Assembly: GCA_903889015.1 (NCBI GenBank)
Contig: CAISVS010000027.1
Span: 1 to 6,677 of the forward strand
Direction of reading: 5' to 3'
Length of the DNA stretch: 6,677 nucleotides
Origin: an uncultured bacterium
GTDB lineage: Bacteria > Patescibacteriota > Saccharimonadia > Saccharimonadales > Saccharimonadaceae
Shown one piece after another: positions 1-6,594 of this stretch. Below the pieces are notes generated by a model. It searched no databases. It saw nothing but the letters and a program-made list of their open reading frames with translations, and was not told the origin of the DNA. A program made the translations under genes and the position numbers. Position 1 is the stretch's first letter. Each line of letters starts with the position of its first letter.

Positions 1-77
1 CACGTATAGCCAGTTGGAACACCATGTGGGTTAGTCTGGTTCGCATGTATGACCTTTTATATATAATCAATCCAAAT
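1..77. other. Downstream flank with no supported gene
   Basis: This stretch follows the TAG of the last phosphoesterase gene. No strong hairpin with a T-run is visible, so the operon end is not defined here. Three short open frames cross it: a minus-strand ATG at 46 preceded by AAAAGG with six bases between, a minus-strand frame without a start codon, and a plus-strand frame that would end at 95. None is long enough to support. Confidence 0.3.
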
Positions 78-1127
78 CTATTGAATCGTATATGAATCAA
101 CTATATCTTTTGCAGAATCGGCTTTGACAAATTCTACTTTAACGCTCCTCGTATCGATTGTGACTCGAAGGTGCCCAGAGCCGCCTATAATAGTGCCTGT
201 TTTGTAGTTGTATGTGGCCGTCAACTTATCACCGGCGTGGCTGGGTTGTGGCAATGTTTGATATATTATTCCATCCAGCTGTTGTTTAGCATACAAATGG
301 TCATGGCCTTTAAATACGGCTGTTACGTTGTTGTCGACTAATAATTGGTGGATAGGTTTACCCCAACCTGATCGATGCGCATTAAAGCTGTCACTACCGT
401 CAAGGTTTTCGCCGCCCCATTCAAAATAATTTGCCATTTCGACGCCACCACGACCTTGATTGTCACCGCCAACTAGTTGATGAATAAATATAAATTTGTA
501 TTTAGCATCGCTATTTTTCAGTGTAGTGTTTAGCCAGTCGTATTGTTCTTTGCCAAGTGTCCAGTCCCAGCTGTCGTTGTCAGGTTTGGTGGTTGTATAT
601 GTAAAAGGGTCAAGTACAACAAAAAGTGAGTTATTTTGTATGAATGAATAGTAATTCTTATCGTGAGTTTGATTTGGGAAATATGTTTGTTTATAACTTT
701 TAGTATTTAAGCTATCCCAACCAACTTCACCGTCGTGATTGCCCATTGCAAAGTATAGTGGTAATGAACCAAGCGAATCGTAATATTCTTTCATCATTTT
801 GTATCTGTTATCAATATTTGTAGCGCTTTTGTCAGTTAGTTTATCAACCATAAATATGTCACCTAAATCGATTAAAAACGATGGTTTGTCACTGACAATA
901 TTTGCTAGAGTTTGCTTGTAGGTTGTAACGTCAGAGTTTTCGTCCATGTGTGGATCGGCCTGAATATCAAGAACAAGATTACCACCCGTCGTAGTCTTTG
1001 AAGTTGTTGGGTTACTTGTTGAAGTGTAGGTAGGCTGATATTTATTTACAAAATATATCGCTAAGCCAATAATGCTAAGTATTAGGGCTAATATTATTAT
1101 GTCGTTGCGGTTAATTCGTATTTGCAT
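78..1127 (-). CDS. Membrane-anchored calcineurin-like metallophosphoesterase (short paralog)
   Basis: A 349-residue protein with an N-terminal membrane helix (about residues 9-27), a Ser/Thr-rich linker (31-48) and one metallophosphoesterase domain (about 50-335), predicted to face outward. All metal-binding motifs of the family are visible: D58-P-H60, G89-D90, G129-N-H-D132, H216 and G274-H-D-H277. It should therefore be an active two-metal phosphoesterase; the substrate (phosphomonoester, phosphodiester or nucleotide) cannot be read from sequence. It is a close relative of the gene just upstream: both share a GRGG-x-E signature, an EWGG box, a PIHQL box and a GHDHL-x-AKQ-x-LD stretch in the C-terminal half. 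It lacks the beta-rich domain of that paralog. Its ATG overlaps the upstream TAA by one base (TAATG) with no strong ribosome binding site, which suggests translational coupling. The stop is TAG. It is the last supported gene of the operon. Confidence 0.93.
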   Translation of the reverse strand: MQIRINRNDIIILALILSIIGLAIYFVNKYQPTYTSTSNPTTSKTTTGGNLVLDIQADPHMDENSDVTTYKQTLANIVSDKPSFLIDLGDIFMVDKLTDKSATNIDNRYKMMKEYYDSLGSLPLYFAMGNHDGEVGWDSLNTKSYKQTYFPNQTHDKNYYSFIQNNSLFVVLDPFTYTTTKPDNDSWDWTLGKEQYDWLNTTLKNSDAKYKFIFIHQLVGGDNQGRGGVEMANYFEWGGENLDGSDSFNAHRSGWGKPIHQLLVDNNVTAVFKGHDHLYAKQQLDGIIYQTLPQPSHAGDKLTATYNYKTGTIIGGSGHLRVTIDTRSVKVEFVKADSAKDIVDSYTIQ

Positions 1128-2623
1128 TATTTTGTTACCGTATATGAATAGCCTACGCTACCGTTAATATTATTTCCAGTTTCGTCAGATGGCAAAAATG
1201 ATTTAATATAGTCGACTTTAACTTGACTATCGGCAACTGTGACATTTAAAAAGCCAGAATTTGGCAAAGTAACACTGGATGTATAAGCATCTTTATTGAA
1301 AGCCGTGTATGTATTATCGGCTGGAGTTGGCACTTCTTGATATATTACATCATCAAGAGTTTGCTTTGCGAATAAATGGTCGTGGCCTTGAAAAAATATC
1401 GTTACGCCATTTTTAACCATCAACTGATGAATTGGTAAATCCCAGCCTGGTCGTTTTGTGCTAAATTCCCAAATTCCTTTTTCATTATAACCACCCCATT
1501 CATACAATTTTGCCTCTTCGATACCACCACGACCGGTGCCAAGCACGTGATGGCTAAAGACGAATTTATATTTGGCGCGGCTGTTTTCAAGTGTTTGTTT
1601 AAACCATTGATATTGGACATCACCTAAAGTATTATTCCATAAGTCGCGCTGGCCTTTGGCCGTACTGTCACTGCCAGCAGTGTTATCGACGGCTGTATCG
1701 GAGTGCCAATATGGGTCGATAGTGACAAATAACGCATCACCCCATTCAAATGAATAGTAATCTTTTATATAGCCAATATTATCAACCTGTTGGTTGTCGC
1801 CACCGAAAAAGCTGGTCGGTGATGGCAGCGGATAAAAGTTATTTCGGGCTTTAGCGGCTAAGACTGGAAAGCTAGTAGCCGTACCGTCAAGTAGATATTT
1901 TGCAGCCTGTTCGTGATTGCCATTAATTAAATAAATTGACGAATGCGCGCCTGCAATGTCCAGATATTTACGTTGATTCAAATAAATGTTATCGACAGCC
2001 GATTGCGTTTGTTGTTTACTGTCAATTAAACCTTCTATGCTAAAATCGTCACCCATTGCGAAATAACTGTCAGGCGCTAGTTTAGCAACATTTTGCATTG
2101 TGATCGTATATAAATTAGCGTTAAACATTTTGCCGGCGCGTTCGGGATGAGAGTCACCTTGGACTCCAAATGAAAACTTCGATCCTGTCGAGCGCTGAGT
2201 GAAAAATAAAGCTTCGGCTTTGCTTGTATATACAGAATCAACTGATTTTTTGTAGTTTACTTGATAAAAATATTCTGTATTTGCGTTAAGGCTATTTATA
2301 TTTGTCACTATAGGCTCGCCTGATTGCGATGTTATGGTATCAGTTTTGTTGCTATAAATGCCAGTTTTTATACCGTAGTTTATATAAACTTCCATGCCCT
2401 TTTCGGCCAGAGTATTGACGCTAATTGAGTTGTTTGTTGCCGACCCAAGAATAGTACTACCAACTTGACCTGCTTCAACGGTACTTGAATAATTGACGCT
2501 GGTATCGGATGTATTAATAGTATCAGCTGTCGTGCAAGTTTTACTTAACAACCAAAATATACCAACTGATATTATTCCAATTGATAGTAAACTTACTAAT
2601 ATCCAGAATTTTTTTGGTTTCAT
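1127..2623 (-). CDS. Membrane-anchored metallophosphoesterase with N-terminal Fn3-like domain
   Basis: A 498-residue protein: lysine-rich start and membrane helix (about 7-27), Thr/Ser-rich linker (31-50), a beta-rich domain (about 58-143) resembling the fibronectin-III-like N-domain of purple acid phosphatases (it has an N-A-N-T-E-Y-F-Y-Q-V strand), then a calcineurin-like phosphoesterase domain (about 148-472). The metal ligands are G156-D-S-H159, G191-D192, G235-N-H-E238, H358-H359 and G413-H-D-H416. Motif III is GNHE rather than GNHD, a common variant. The enzyme should act outside the membrane on a phosphoester of unknown identity. Cys30 follows the helix, but the preceding residues (L-S-K-T) do not make a lipobox, so I read an uncleaved anchor. 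It starts 6 nt after the upstream stop with only a weak ribosome binding site, consistent with coupling, and is followed by its shorter paralog with a 1-nt overlap. The Fn3 call is by pattern only. Confidence 0.93.
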   Translation of the reverse strand: MKPKKFWILVSLLSIGIISVGIFWLLSKTCTTADTINTSDTSVNYSSTVEAGQVGSTILGSATNNSISVNTLAEKGMEVYINYGIKTGIYSNKTDTITSQSGEPIVTNINSLNANTEYFYQVNYKKSVDSVYTSKAEALFFTQRSTGSKFSFGVQGDSHPERAGKMFNANLYTITMQNVAKLAPDSYFAMGDDFSIEGLIDSKQQTQSAVDNIYLNQRKYLDIAGAHSSIYLINGNHEQAAKYLLDGTATSFPVLAAKARNNFYPLPSPTSFFGGDNQQVDNIGYIKDYYSFEWGDALFVTIDPYWHSDTAVDNTAGSDSTAKGQRDLWNNTLGDVQYQWFKQTLENSRAKYKFVFSHHVLGTGRGGIEEAKLYEWGGYNEKGIWEFSTKRPGWDLPIHQLMVKNGVTIFFQGHDHLFAKQTLDDVIYQEVPTPADNTYTAFNKDAYTSSVTLPNSGFLNVTVADSQVKVDYIKSFLPSDETGNNINGSVGYSYTVTK

Positions 2624-2629
2624 ACGATT

Positions 2630-3064
2630 TTACTGTGGTGTTTGAGCGTCGGCGACCGCCTTACATGCCTTGATTACGGAATCGTCAGTATTGACCGTAT
2701 CGCAACAAGCTTTATATGTTTTGCTGTCACCGCTTAATTTGCTGGTGCAAGCTGCGTAAAGACTACTGTCGACTGCGGTGGTATTGGCTTTGGTCTTGTT
2801 GTCACTTTTATTGGTTTGACCACTAGTCGTAGTAGTTGTCGTGCTTTGGGTAGAGCATTTACAGTTGAATGATATGTTTTTACCCCACAGATCCCAAGCG
2901 ACAAATAATCCCATGCCAACCAGAACGATTGATAGCACAATGATTATTATTTTCTCTTTTGAAATTTTCTTTTTTACAGCCCCATTTGTCTTATAGATTG
3001 TGTCTGGCTGCAAATTAACTATTTTATCTTTATTTATTTGGCTTCGTTCAAATATTATTTTCAT
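2630..3064 (-). CDS. Small membrane-anchored Cys-repeat protein, function unknown
   Basis: A 144-residue protein I do not recognise. It has a charged cytoplasmic N-terminus (1-37, ending in a Lys-rich patch), one membrane helix (about 38-58), and an outer region with six cysteines (68, 70, 106, 120, 121, 134) and a Thr/Ser/Asn linker that includes a run of six threonines (75-80). The C-terminal part is three consecutive 14-residue units, 100-113, 114-127 and 128-141, placing Cys106, Cys120 and Cys134 exactly 14 residues apart. The extra cysteines could give disulfides or a metal site, which is inference. The start is supported by AGGAAG six bases upstream. The gene begins 15 nt after the 519-residue gene and ends 6 nt before the Fn3-phosphoesterase gene, so it belongs to the same operon. 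It may be a partner or regulator of its neighbours, but nothing in the sequence proves that. Confidence 0.85.
   Translation of the reverse strand: MKIIFERSQINKDKIVNLQPDTIYKTNGAVKKKISKEKIIIIVLSIVLVGMGLFVAWDLWGKNISFNCKCSTQSTTTTTTSGQTNKSDNKTKANTTAVDSSLYAACTSKLSGDSKTYKACCDTVNTDDSVIKACKAVADAQTPQ
2642..2767 (-). repeat. Three tandem 14-residue Cys repeats in the 144-residue protein
   Basis: The units read SSLYAACTSKLSGD, SKTYKACCDTVNTD and DSVIKACKAVADAQ. The shared pattern is roughly S/D-x-x-Y/I-x-A-C-x-x-x-L/V-x-x-D. The repeat is visible at protein level only; the DNA copies have diverged. Confidence 0.6.
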
Positions 3065-3070
3065 TGTATT

Positions 3071-3076
3071 CTTCCT
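3071..3076 (-). promoter_or_regulatory. Ribosome binding site of the 144-residue gene
   Basis: AGGAAG on the minus strand lies six bases before the ATG at 3064, in the short gap after the preceding stop codon. It supports this start and independent initiation for the small gene. Confidence 0.7.
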
Positions 3077-3079
3077 AAT

Positions 3080-4639
3080 TTATTTTATTGGTGGCGTTGA
3101 TGTATCAGTCGATGTTGAAAAACCTGTTGGAGCGGTTGTTTGACCAGCCGTAGTCGGCATTGTGCCTATTCCAAAAAAGAAGTCGGTGCTTGGGATGGTT
3201 GGCGAATTTATTTTGGTCGAGAACATATAAGCCCCAGTTGGCACAACTGTCAGATCGCGAAGTTTAACAAGTGCAGCTCTTTGAGTATCAGTCAATGTTT
3301 TATTGACTGCTGTGAATCTTGCCGCATACAGGGCTGACATTTGGCCATCAAGTTGTCCATAGCGGTTAATTAGATTGTAGACTTTAGTTTTATCAATCGT
3401 GACGCCAGTTTGAGCCTTTCGCAGTTCAGTTGAAACGTCTAATCTGATTTGAGTTAATTCCATTAAGGCCGGTTTTTGTTCAGCAATAATGCCAGTGACT
3501 AAGGCTTTTTGATCGGTATTTAGAATGTCTAGGAAACCTTGGCCCTTGTCACCAGTTGTAGTTGTACTGATAAAGTAGTCTGGGTTATTCATCGCTGGGT
3601 AATCTTTCATATAAAAGCCACCAAAGTATGTGCCGTGGCGCTCTGGGCAGTAATAGACGTCTGCTGCCAGACTGCCTTTGTACCATGAAAACATTTCGCT
3701 AGAGTATGTCATAACACTGACAAACTCGGTATTTGTCAGACTGGTTTTGATTGATTGATCCTCGGCGACATCTGGCCACGTGGCTGAATTGTTAAAGTCC
3801 ATCTTGGCTAGGTATGCTTTTTGGTCATCAGTTAGGCTGTTAATGATACCGCCAACCACAACAGCTCGATTGTAGCTAAGATCTGCATCTAAGCCATAAA
3901 GATTACCAGTGTATGATTTAACAACATCACTACTAAGTCCAGACGATCCTGATGGAATTTTACTTTCAAGGCTATTTCGGAAAGCAGTCATTAATGGCAT
4001 GCGGTTATAAGCAAAATTAGTATAAATTGGGGCTTGTTCTTTGGCTAGAGCGATTAATTTCGCTTTTTGATCGTTGTTTAATATCTTTATAATATTATTG
4101 GCGGCCTTAGATAAGAAGGTTGTGTTGTGTCCGTAACCAGCTGTGTCGACATCACGCATATACTGGAACCCAAAAAAGTCAGCAACTTTGCCTGGAGGGA
4201 AAAAGGTATCGGCACCTGCACTGCCGGTTATAAATGCTAGGCCATCAAACGCAATTGTTGAAAGTTGCGCATTATCGCTCATAGCTTGGTCTAAAGTATA
4301 TTGGTCGTTGTAGGTATATTTTAAAGTTGGATAAGTGTAGCCCAAAGCAACCGCGTCGGTTGATGCGCTGGTCGATGAATTAGTTGAATTGTTTGTTGAT
4401 TTGTCTTGATTTGAAGTCTGCGCGGTACTGTTATTCGTAATACTTTGTTTGGAAATATACCAATATGTTGCAATGCCACCGATTCCAATTACTAATATAC
4501 CAATTAAAAAGTAGGTTTGCTTTGATTTAATATACGTAAATATCTGGGATATTTTTTTGGTATTTTTATTATCAATTTTTGTGTCTATATTATCCATATT
4601 GTCTTTATCTGTTATATTGTCTAGTTCTGGTTTGTCCAT
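3080..4639 (-). CDS. Membrane-anchored protein with duplicated Spy/CpxP-like (LTxxQ) module
   Basis: A 519-residue protein: acidic, Asp/Asn-rich cytoplasmic tail (1-28), one membrane helix (about 42-62), Ser/Thr/Asn linker (65-97), a large outer region with two homologous modules, and a Thr/Ser/Pro-rich C-terminus (about 494-519). Each module has a G-S-x-x-A-D-x-aromatic-aromatic-x-P segment running into a F/Y-F-G motif that ends in Y-M-R/K-D (139-163 and 322-346). Two LTxxQ-like motifs follow in each: LNNDQ (187) and LTDDQ (269) in module 1, LNTDQ (373) and LTDTQ (449) in module 2. Paired LTxxQ motifs on long helices are the hallmark of the Spy/CpxP/ZraP periplasmic proteins, which chaperone or sense misfolded or metal-stressed envelope proteins. 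That relationship is inferred from motif and spacing, and those proteins are much smaller and soluble. It starts at an ATG after a strong GAGGGGG site and leads the surface-protein operon, next to a two-component system. The single cysteine is Cys331. Confidence 0.9.
   Translation of the reverse strand: MDKPELDNITDKDNMDNIDTKIDNKNTKKISQIFTYIKSKQTYFLIGILVIGIGGIATYWYISKQSITNNSTAQTSNQDKSTNNSTNSSTSASTDAVALGYTYPTLKYTYNDQYTLDQAMSDNAQLSTIAFDGLAFITGSAGADTFFPPGKVADFFGFQYMRDVDTAGYGHNTTFLSKAANNIIKILNNDQKAKLIALAKEQAPIYTNFAYNRMPLMTAFRNSLESKIPSGSSGLSSDVVKSYTGNLYGLDADLSYNRAVVVGGIINSLTDDQKAYLAKMDFNNSATWPDVAEDQSIKTSLTNTEFVSVMTYSSEMFSWYKGSLAADVYYCPERHGTYFGGFYMKDYPAMNNPDYFISTTTTGDKGQGFLDILNTDQKALVTGIIAEQKPALMELTQIRLDVSTELRKAQTGVTIDKTKVYNLINRYGQLDGQMSALYAARFTAVNKTLTDTQRAALVKLRDLTVVPTGAYMFSTKINSPTIPSTDFFFGIGTMPTTAGQTTAPTGFSTSTDTSTPPIK
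3260..3676 (-). repeat. Spy-like module 2 of the 519-residue protein
   Basis: Residues 322-460. The head motif is at 329-346 and the LTxxQ-like motifs at 373 and 449, 76 residues apart. The distances from the head motif to the first LTxxQ (44 here, 41 in module 1) match closely, pointing to an ancient internal duplication. Confidence 0.7.
3800..4225 (-). repeat. Spy-like module 1 of the 519-residue protein
   Basis: Residues 139-280. The head motif FFPPGKVADFFGFQYMRD (146-163) aligns without gaps to YYCPERHGTYFGGFYMKD in module 2. LTxxQ-like motifs are at 187 and 269, 82 residues apart. Confidence 0.7.
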
Positions 4640-4644
4640 TTTTG

Positions 4645-4651
4645 CCCCCTC
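4645..4651 (-). promoter_or_regulatory. Strong ribosome binding site of the 519-residue gene
   Basis: GAGGGGG on the minus strand, five bases before the ATG at 4639. It is the most G-rich ribosome binding site in the window and fixes the start. Confidence 0.8.
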
Positions 4652-4660
4652 TTTTTATCT

Positions 4661-4694
4661 ATCATATTATGCAGTAGTTGAAATGTTTGTGAAG
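4661..4694 (-). promoter_or_regulatory. Probable activator-dependent promoter of the surface-protein operon
   Basis: In the gap between the kinase stop and the 519-residue gene, the minus strand carries an 11-bp direct repeat (cTTCAC-N5-TTTCAA, 4673-4694) followed by the minus-10 box TATGAT (4661-4666). No good minus-35 box sits 16-18 bp upstream of it, because the repeat occupies that place. This is the layout of promoters activated by OmpR/PhoB-type regulators. The block TTCACAAACATTTCA (4679-4693) matches the one before the response regulator in 14 of 15 bases, and the distance from TTCACA to the minus-10 box is 27 bp in both. No hairpin terminator separates the kinase from this promoter, so read-through from the regulator operon is also possible. 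Confidence 0.6.
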
Positions 4695-4703
4695 TTTATG
4701 CTT

Positions 4704-5840
4704 TTAATTACTTAATGGAATATGGATAGTAAATTCAGTCAAACCAGGCTTGCTGGTAACGGTAATTTTGCCTTGATGGTCGATGATTATCTTTTTAGTG
4801 ATCGGTAACCCCAGTCCAAAACCGCCAGTTTTACGGTCTCGTGATTTGTCGACACGATAAAACCTATCGAATATTTTATGTATATCTGATTTTGGAATGC
4901 CTATGCCGTTATCTTTGATGGTAATTATGGCGGTGTTGTTAGCTTGTTTAACAGTAACGCTGACGTGTGGTGACTTTACGTTGGCCGAATATGTGATTGC
5001 GTTATATATAATATTATTAATCGCCCGAATTATTTCGGATTTATTAATTAATACTGGTATATTCTTATCGAAAATAGTTGATTTTATCGAAACGTTGCTG
5101 GTGTTGGCAATTTTTTTCATCATAGCGACGGATTCATTTATGATTTCAGACATATTTTCAGGTTCTCTTATCTTGCTTTGTGGACGCGATAAAGTTAACA
5201 AATCATTCGCTAGTATGGTAGCCGAATCGATCTCTGACAAAGCGTCCCCCATCGAATTTCGTAAATCAGTTTTTGAAGCATTCTTATCGTCTAGTACTGT
5301 TTCAATATTCGTTCGCAAAATTGTTAATGGCGTTCGCAGTTCGTGTGATGCGTCTTGAACAAACCTAGCTTGTTGATCAAAAGCTTTTTGTAGCCGCAAC
5401 GACATTTCGTTAAAATAGTTCATAGTCTCGCCAAATTCATTATCTGGTGGATGTTTAATCTGCGCACCCAGACTGTTTGATTTTAACTTGAATATCTGAT
5501 CATTTAGTTCATTAAGTGGTTTTAGAAATCGACCAGAAATATAATAACCTAGCGCTAAACTAATAACTGCCATGACGAATAGTCCATAAATACTATACTT
5601 TTTGATATCTTCCAACTGATTGGCATATCTGGAACGGTTATCTTTTGTAGGTTCATTCTCGGGCGCGGGCATCGATGGTTGATTTTGATGCACAATCGGC
5701 GCTGGTGTTTGTCTAGTCGATAAATAATTATCAATAGCAACATTAAACAGCAAAATAATTACGCCTGAAAATGTAAAAAGAATCACGGTAAATAGGATTG
5801 CCAGTCTAAATTTTATAGACTTTAAAAAATTAGTTTTCAT
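4704..5840 (-). CDS. Sensor histidine kinase (HAMP, HisKA, HATPase)
   Basis: A 378-residue transmembrane kinase counted from the ATG at 5840. Helix 1 (about 12-34) and helix 2 (about 82-101) enclose a short outer loop (35-80) that is proline-rich at 46-64. A HAMP linker follows (about 102-155), then the HisKA helix with phospho-accepting His166 in D-A-S-H-E-L-R-T-P. The ATP-binding domain has N box N275/N276-I-I-Y-N280, G1 D310-N-G-I-G314, F box F324-D-R-F, and G2 G339-G-F-G-L-G344. All catalytic elements are intact. It should autophosphorylate and pass phosphate to the regulator encoded just upstream. The outer loop has no recognisable ligand domain, so it may sense through the membrane or through a partner protein. 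The regulator's last 11 bases overlap the kinase start (ATGAAAACTAA), a typical coupled pair. A TTG codon directly before the ATG could add one residue. Confidence 0.96.
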   Translation of the reverse strand: MKTNFLKSIKFRLAILFTVILFTFSGVIILLFNVAIDNYLSTRQTPAPIVHQNQPSMPAPENEPTKDNRSRYANQLEDIKKYSIYGLFVMAVISLALGYYISGRFLKPLNELNDQIFKLKSNSLGAQIKHPPDNEFGETMNYFNEMSLRLQKAFDQQARFVQDASHELRTPLTILRTNIETVLDDKNASKTDLRNSMGDALSEIDSATILANDLLTLSRPQSKIREPENMSEIINESVAMMKKIANTSNVSIKSTIFDKNIPVLINKSEIIRAINNIIYNAITYSANVKSPHVSVTVKQANNTAIITIKDNGIGIPKSDIHKIFDRFYRVDKSRDRKTGGFGLGLPITKKIIIDHQGKITVTSKPGLTEFTIHIPLSN

Positions 5841-6495
5841 CAATCAAATACCCGCTACCTTTTATTGTTTTTATGATCAGCTTGTCTGGGTCAACTTTTT
5901 GTCGAAGGGTTTTGATATTGGTTCGGATTGTTTGCGTAAAACTGTCAATTTCGCGATCCCAAACGTGCTCTAACAACTCCTCTTGACTAACTATACGACC
6001 TTTATTGCGCATTAAATATTCAATAATTCCGTACTCTTTGGCATTAAGCTTTATTTCGGCGTTATTTTTATATACTTTTTTCATTCCAGTGTTTAATTCA
6101 ACGCCGTCAACTTGCATAATCTCAGCTTTTAATCTGCTGCTGCGTTTGACGAGTGAATTGATTCGATAAAGCAATTCTTGAAAATGAAACGGTTTACGTA
6201 AGTAGTCATCAGCGCCATTTTCAAAACCTTCAAGTATATCTTCTTGTTCAGTACGAGCGCTCAACATCAAAATAGGTGTCATTATACTGTTTTGGCGTAA
6301 TGTTTGGGCTATTTCCATGCCGTTCATACCCGGTAAGTTGATATCAAGTATTATACAGTCATAATTATTCAGACAAGCTTCGTCATAGCCGTCTTTGCCA
6401 TCCATACAGTAATCTACAGCATACAGATGTCTTTCGAGTGCTTTTTTTAACGGCAGCCCTATCATCTTTTCATCTTCTATTAACAGTAGACGCAA
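5830..6495 (-). CDS. OmpR/PhoB-family response regulator
   Basis: A 221-residue two-domain transcription factor, the family's usual length. The receiver domain (about 1-118) has the acidic pocket E7-D8, phospho-accepting D51 in I-I-L-D-I-N-L-P-G, S79 and K101 in L-R-K-P-F. The winged-helix DNA-binding domain (about 128-219) has the typical N-A-K-E-Y segment, the recognition-helix region T-I-R-T-N-I-K-T-L-R-Q-K and the final wing K-G-S-G-Y-L-I. The start is TTG at 6495: no in-frame ATG is near, and GAGGG lies six bases upstream. It should be phosphorylated by the overlapping kinase and bind as a dimer to tandem 11-bp repeats. Two such repeats occur in the window, one before this gene (autoregulation) and one before the surface-protein operon. 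Family membership is certain; the target sites are inferred. Confidence 0.97.
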   Translation of the reverse strand: MRLLLIEDEKMIGLPLKKALERHLYAVDYCMDGKDGYDEACLNNYDCIILDINLPGMNGMEIAQTLRQNSIMTPILMLSARTEQEDILEGFENGADDYLRKPFHFQELLYRINSLVKRSSRLKAEIMQVDGVELNTGMKKVYKNNAEIKLNAKEYGIIEYLMRNKGRIVSQEELLEHVWDREIDSFTQTIRTNIKTLRQKVDPDKLIIKTIKGSGYLIDEN

Positions 6496-6501
6496 TTTAA
6501 A

Positions 6502-6506
6502 CCCTC
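6502..6506 (-). promoter_or_regulatory. Ribosome binding site fixing the TTG start of the response regulator
   Basis: GAGGG on the minus strand, six bases before TTG at 6495. The nearby upstream ATG is out of frame and runs into TAA after two more codons, so the TTG start is well supported. Confidence 0.8.
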
Positions 6507-6524
6507 ATTAATAACTGTATCTAT

Positions 6525-6558
6525 ATTATATTATTATGTCAGTGAAATGATTGTGAAA
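6525..6558 (-). promoter_or_regulatory. Promoter and direct-repeat operator of the two-component operon
   Basis: The minus strand carries TTTCAC-N5-TTTCAC (6553-6558 and 6542-6547, an 11-bp period) followed by a perfect TATAAT (6525-6530). The minus-35 position falls inside the repeat and does not resemble TTGACA. The 15-bp block TTCACAATCATTTCA recurs with one mismatch before the 519-residue gene, again 27 bp from its minus-10 box. A likely role is binding of the phosphorylated regulator and positive autoregulation, which is inference. Confidence 0.65.
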
Positions 6559-6594
6559 TTTAAACAATATTATTAGCGCTTACGTGGAATAGAA

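Noticed and set aside
1..95. Possible tail of a convergent plus-strand gene (frame ending at 95) or a tiny minus-strand gene from 46
   Set aside because: Too short to test, with no recognisable protein family; the neighbouring sequence would be needed.
1420..1623. Short minus-strand frame inside the Fn3-phosphoesterase gene
   Set aside because: It is an alternate frame across conserved catalytic motifs and a shadow of the real gene. The same applies to the short frames at 2734-2940 and 5555-5743.
2534..2545. Lipobox cysteine (Cys30) in the Fn3-phosphoesterase
   Set aside because: The residues before the cysteine are L-S-K-T, lacking Leu at -3 and a small residue at -2, so signal peptidase II cleavage is unlikely.
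3140..3337. 65-codon plus-strand open frame
   Set aside because: It is antisense to the Spy-like module 2 region, has no family resemblance and no supporting context.
4640..4703. Terminator between kinase and surface-protein operon
   Set aside because: No GC-rich hairpin followed by a T-run on the minus strand. The gap is filled by a promoter and ribosome binding site instead.
4897..5358. 153-codon plus-strand open frame rich in hydrophobic residues
   Set aside because: It lies fully inside the kinase gene, antisense to the conserved ATP-binding and HisKA motifs. The hydrophobicity is that of an antisense frame, and the kinase match is unambiguous.
5841..5843. TTG as start of the kinase
   Set aside because: The next codon is ATG at 5840 with the same upstream context, so ATG is preferred; the difference is a single residue.
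6573..6582. Small palindrome around AGCGCT
   Set aside because: Only six bases are symmetric, which is expected by chance, and there is no link to a promoter element.
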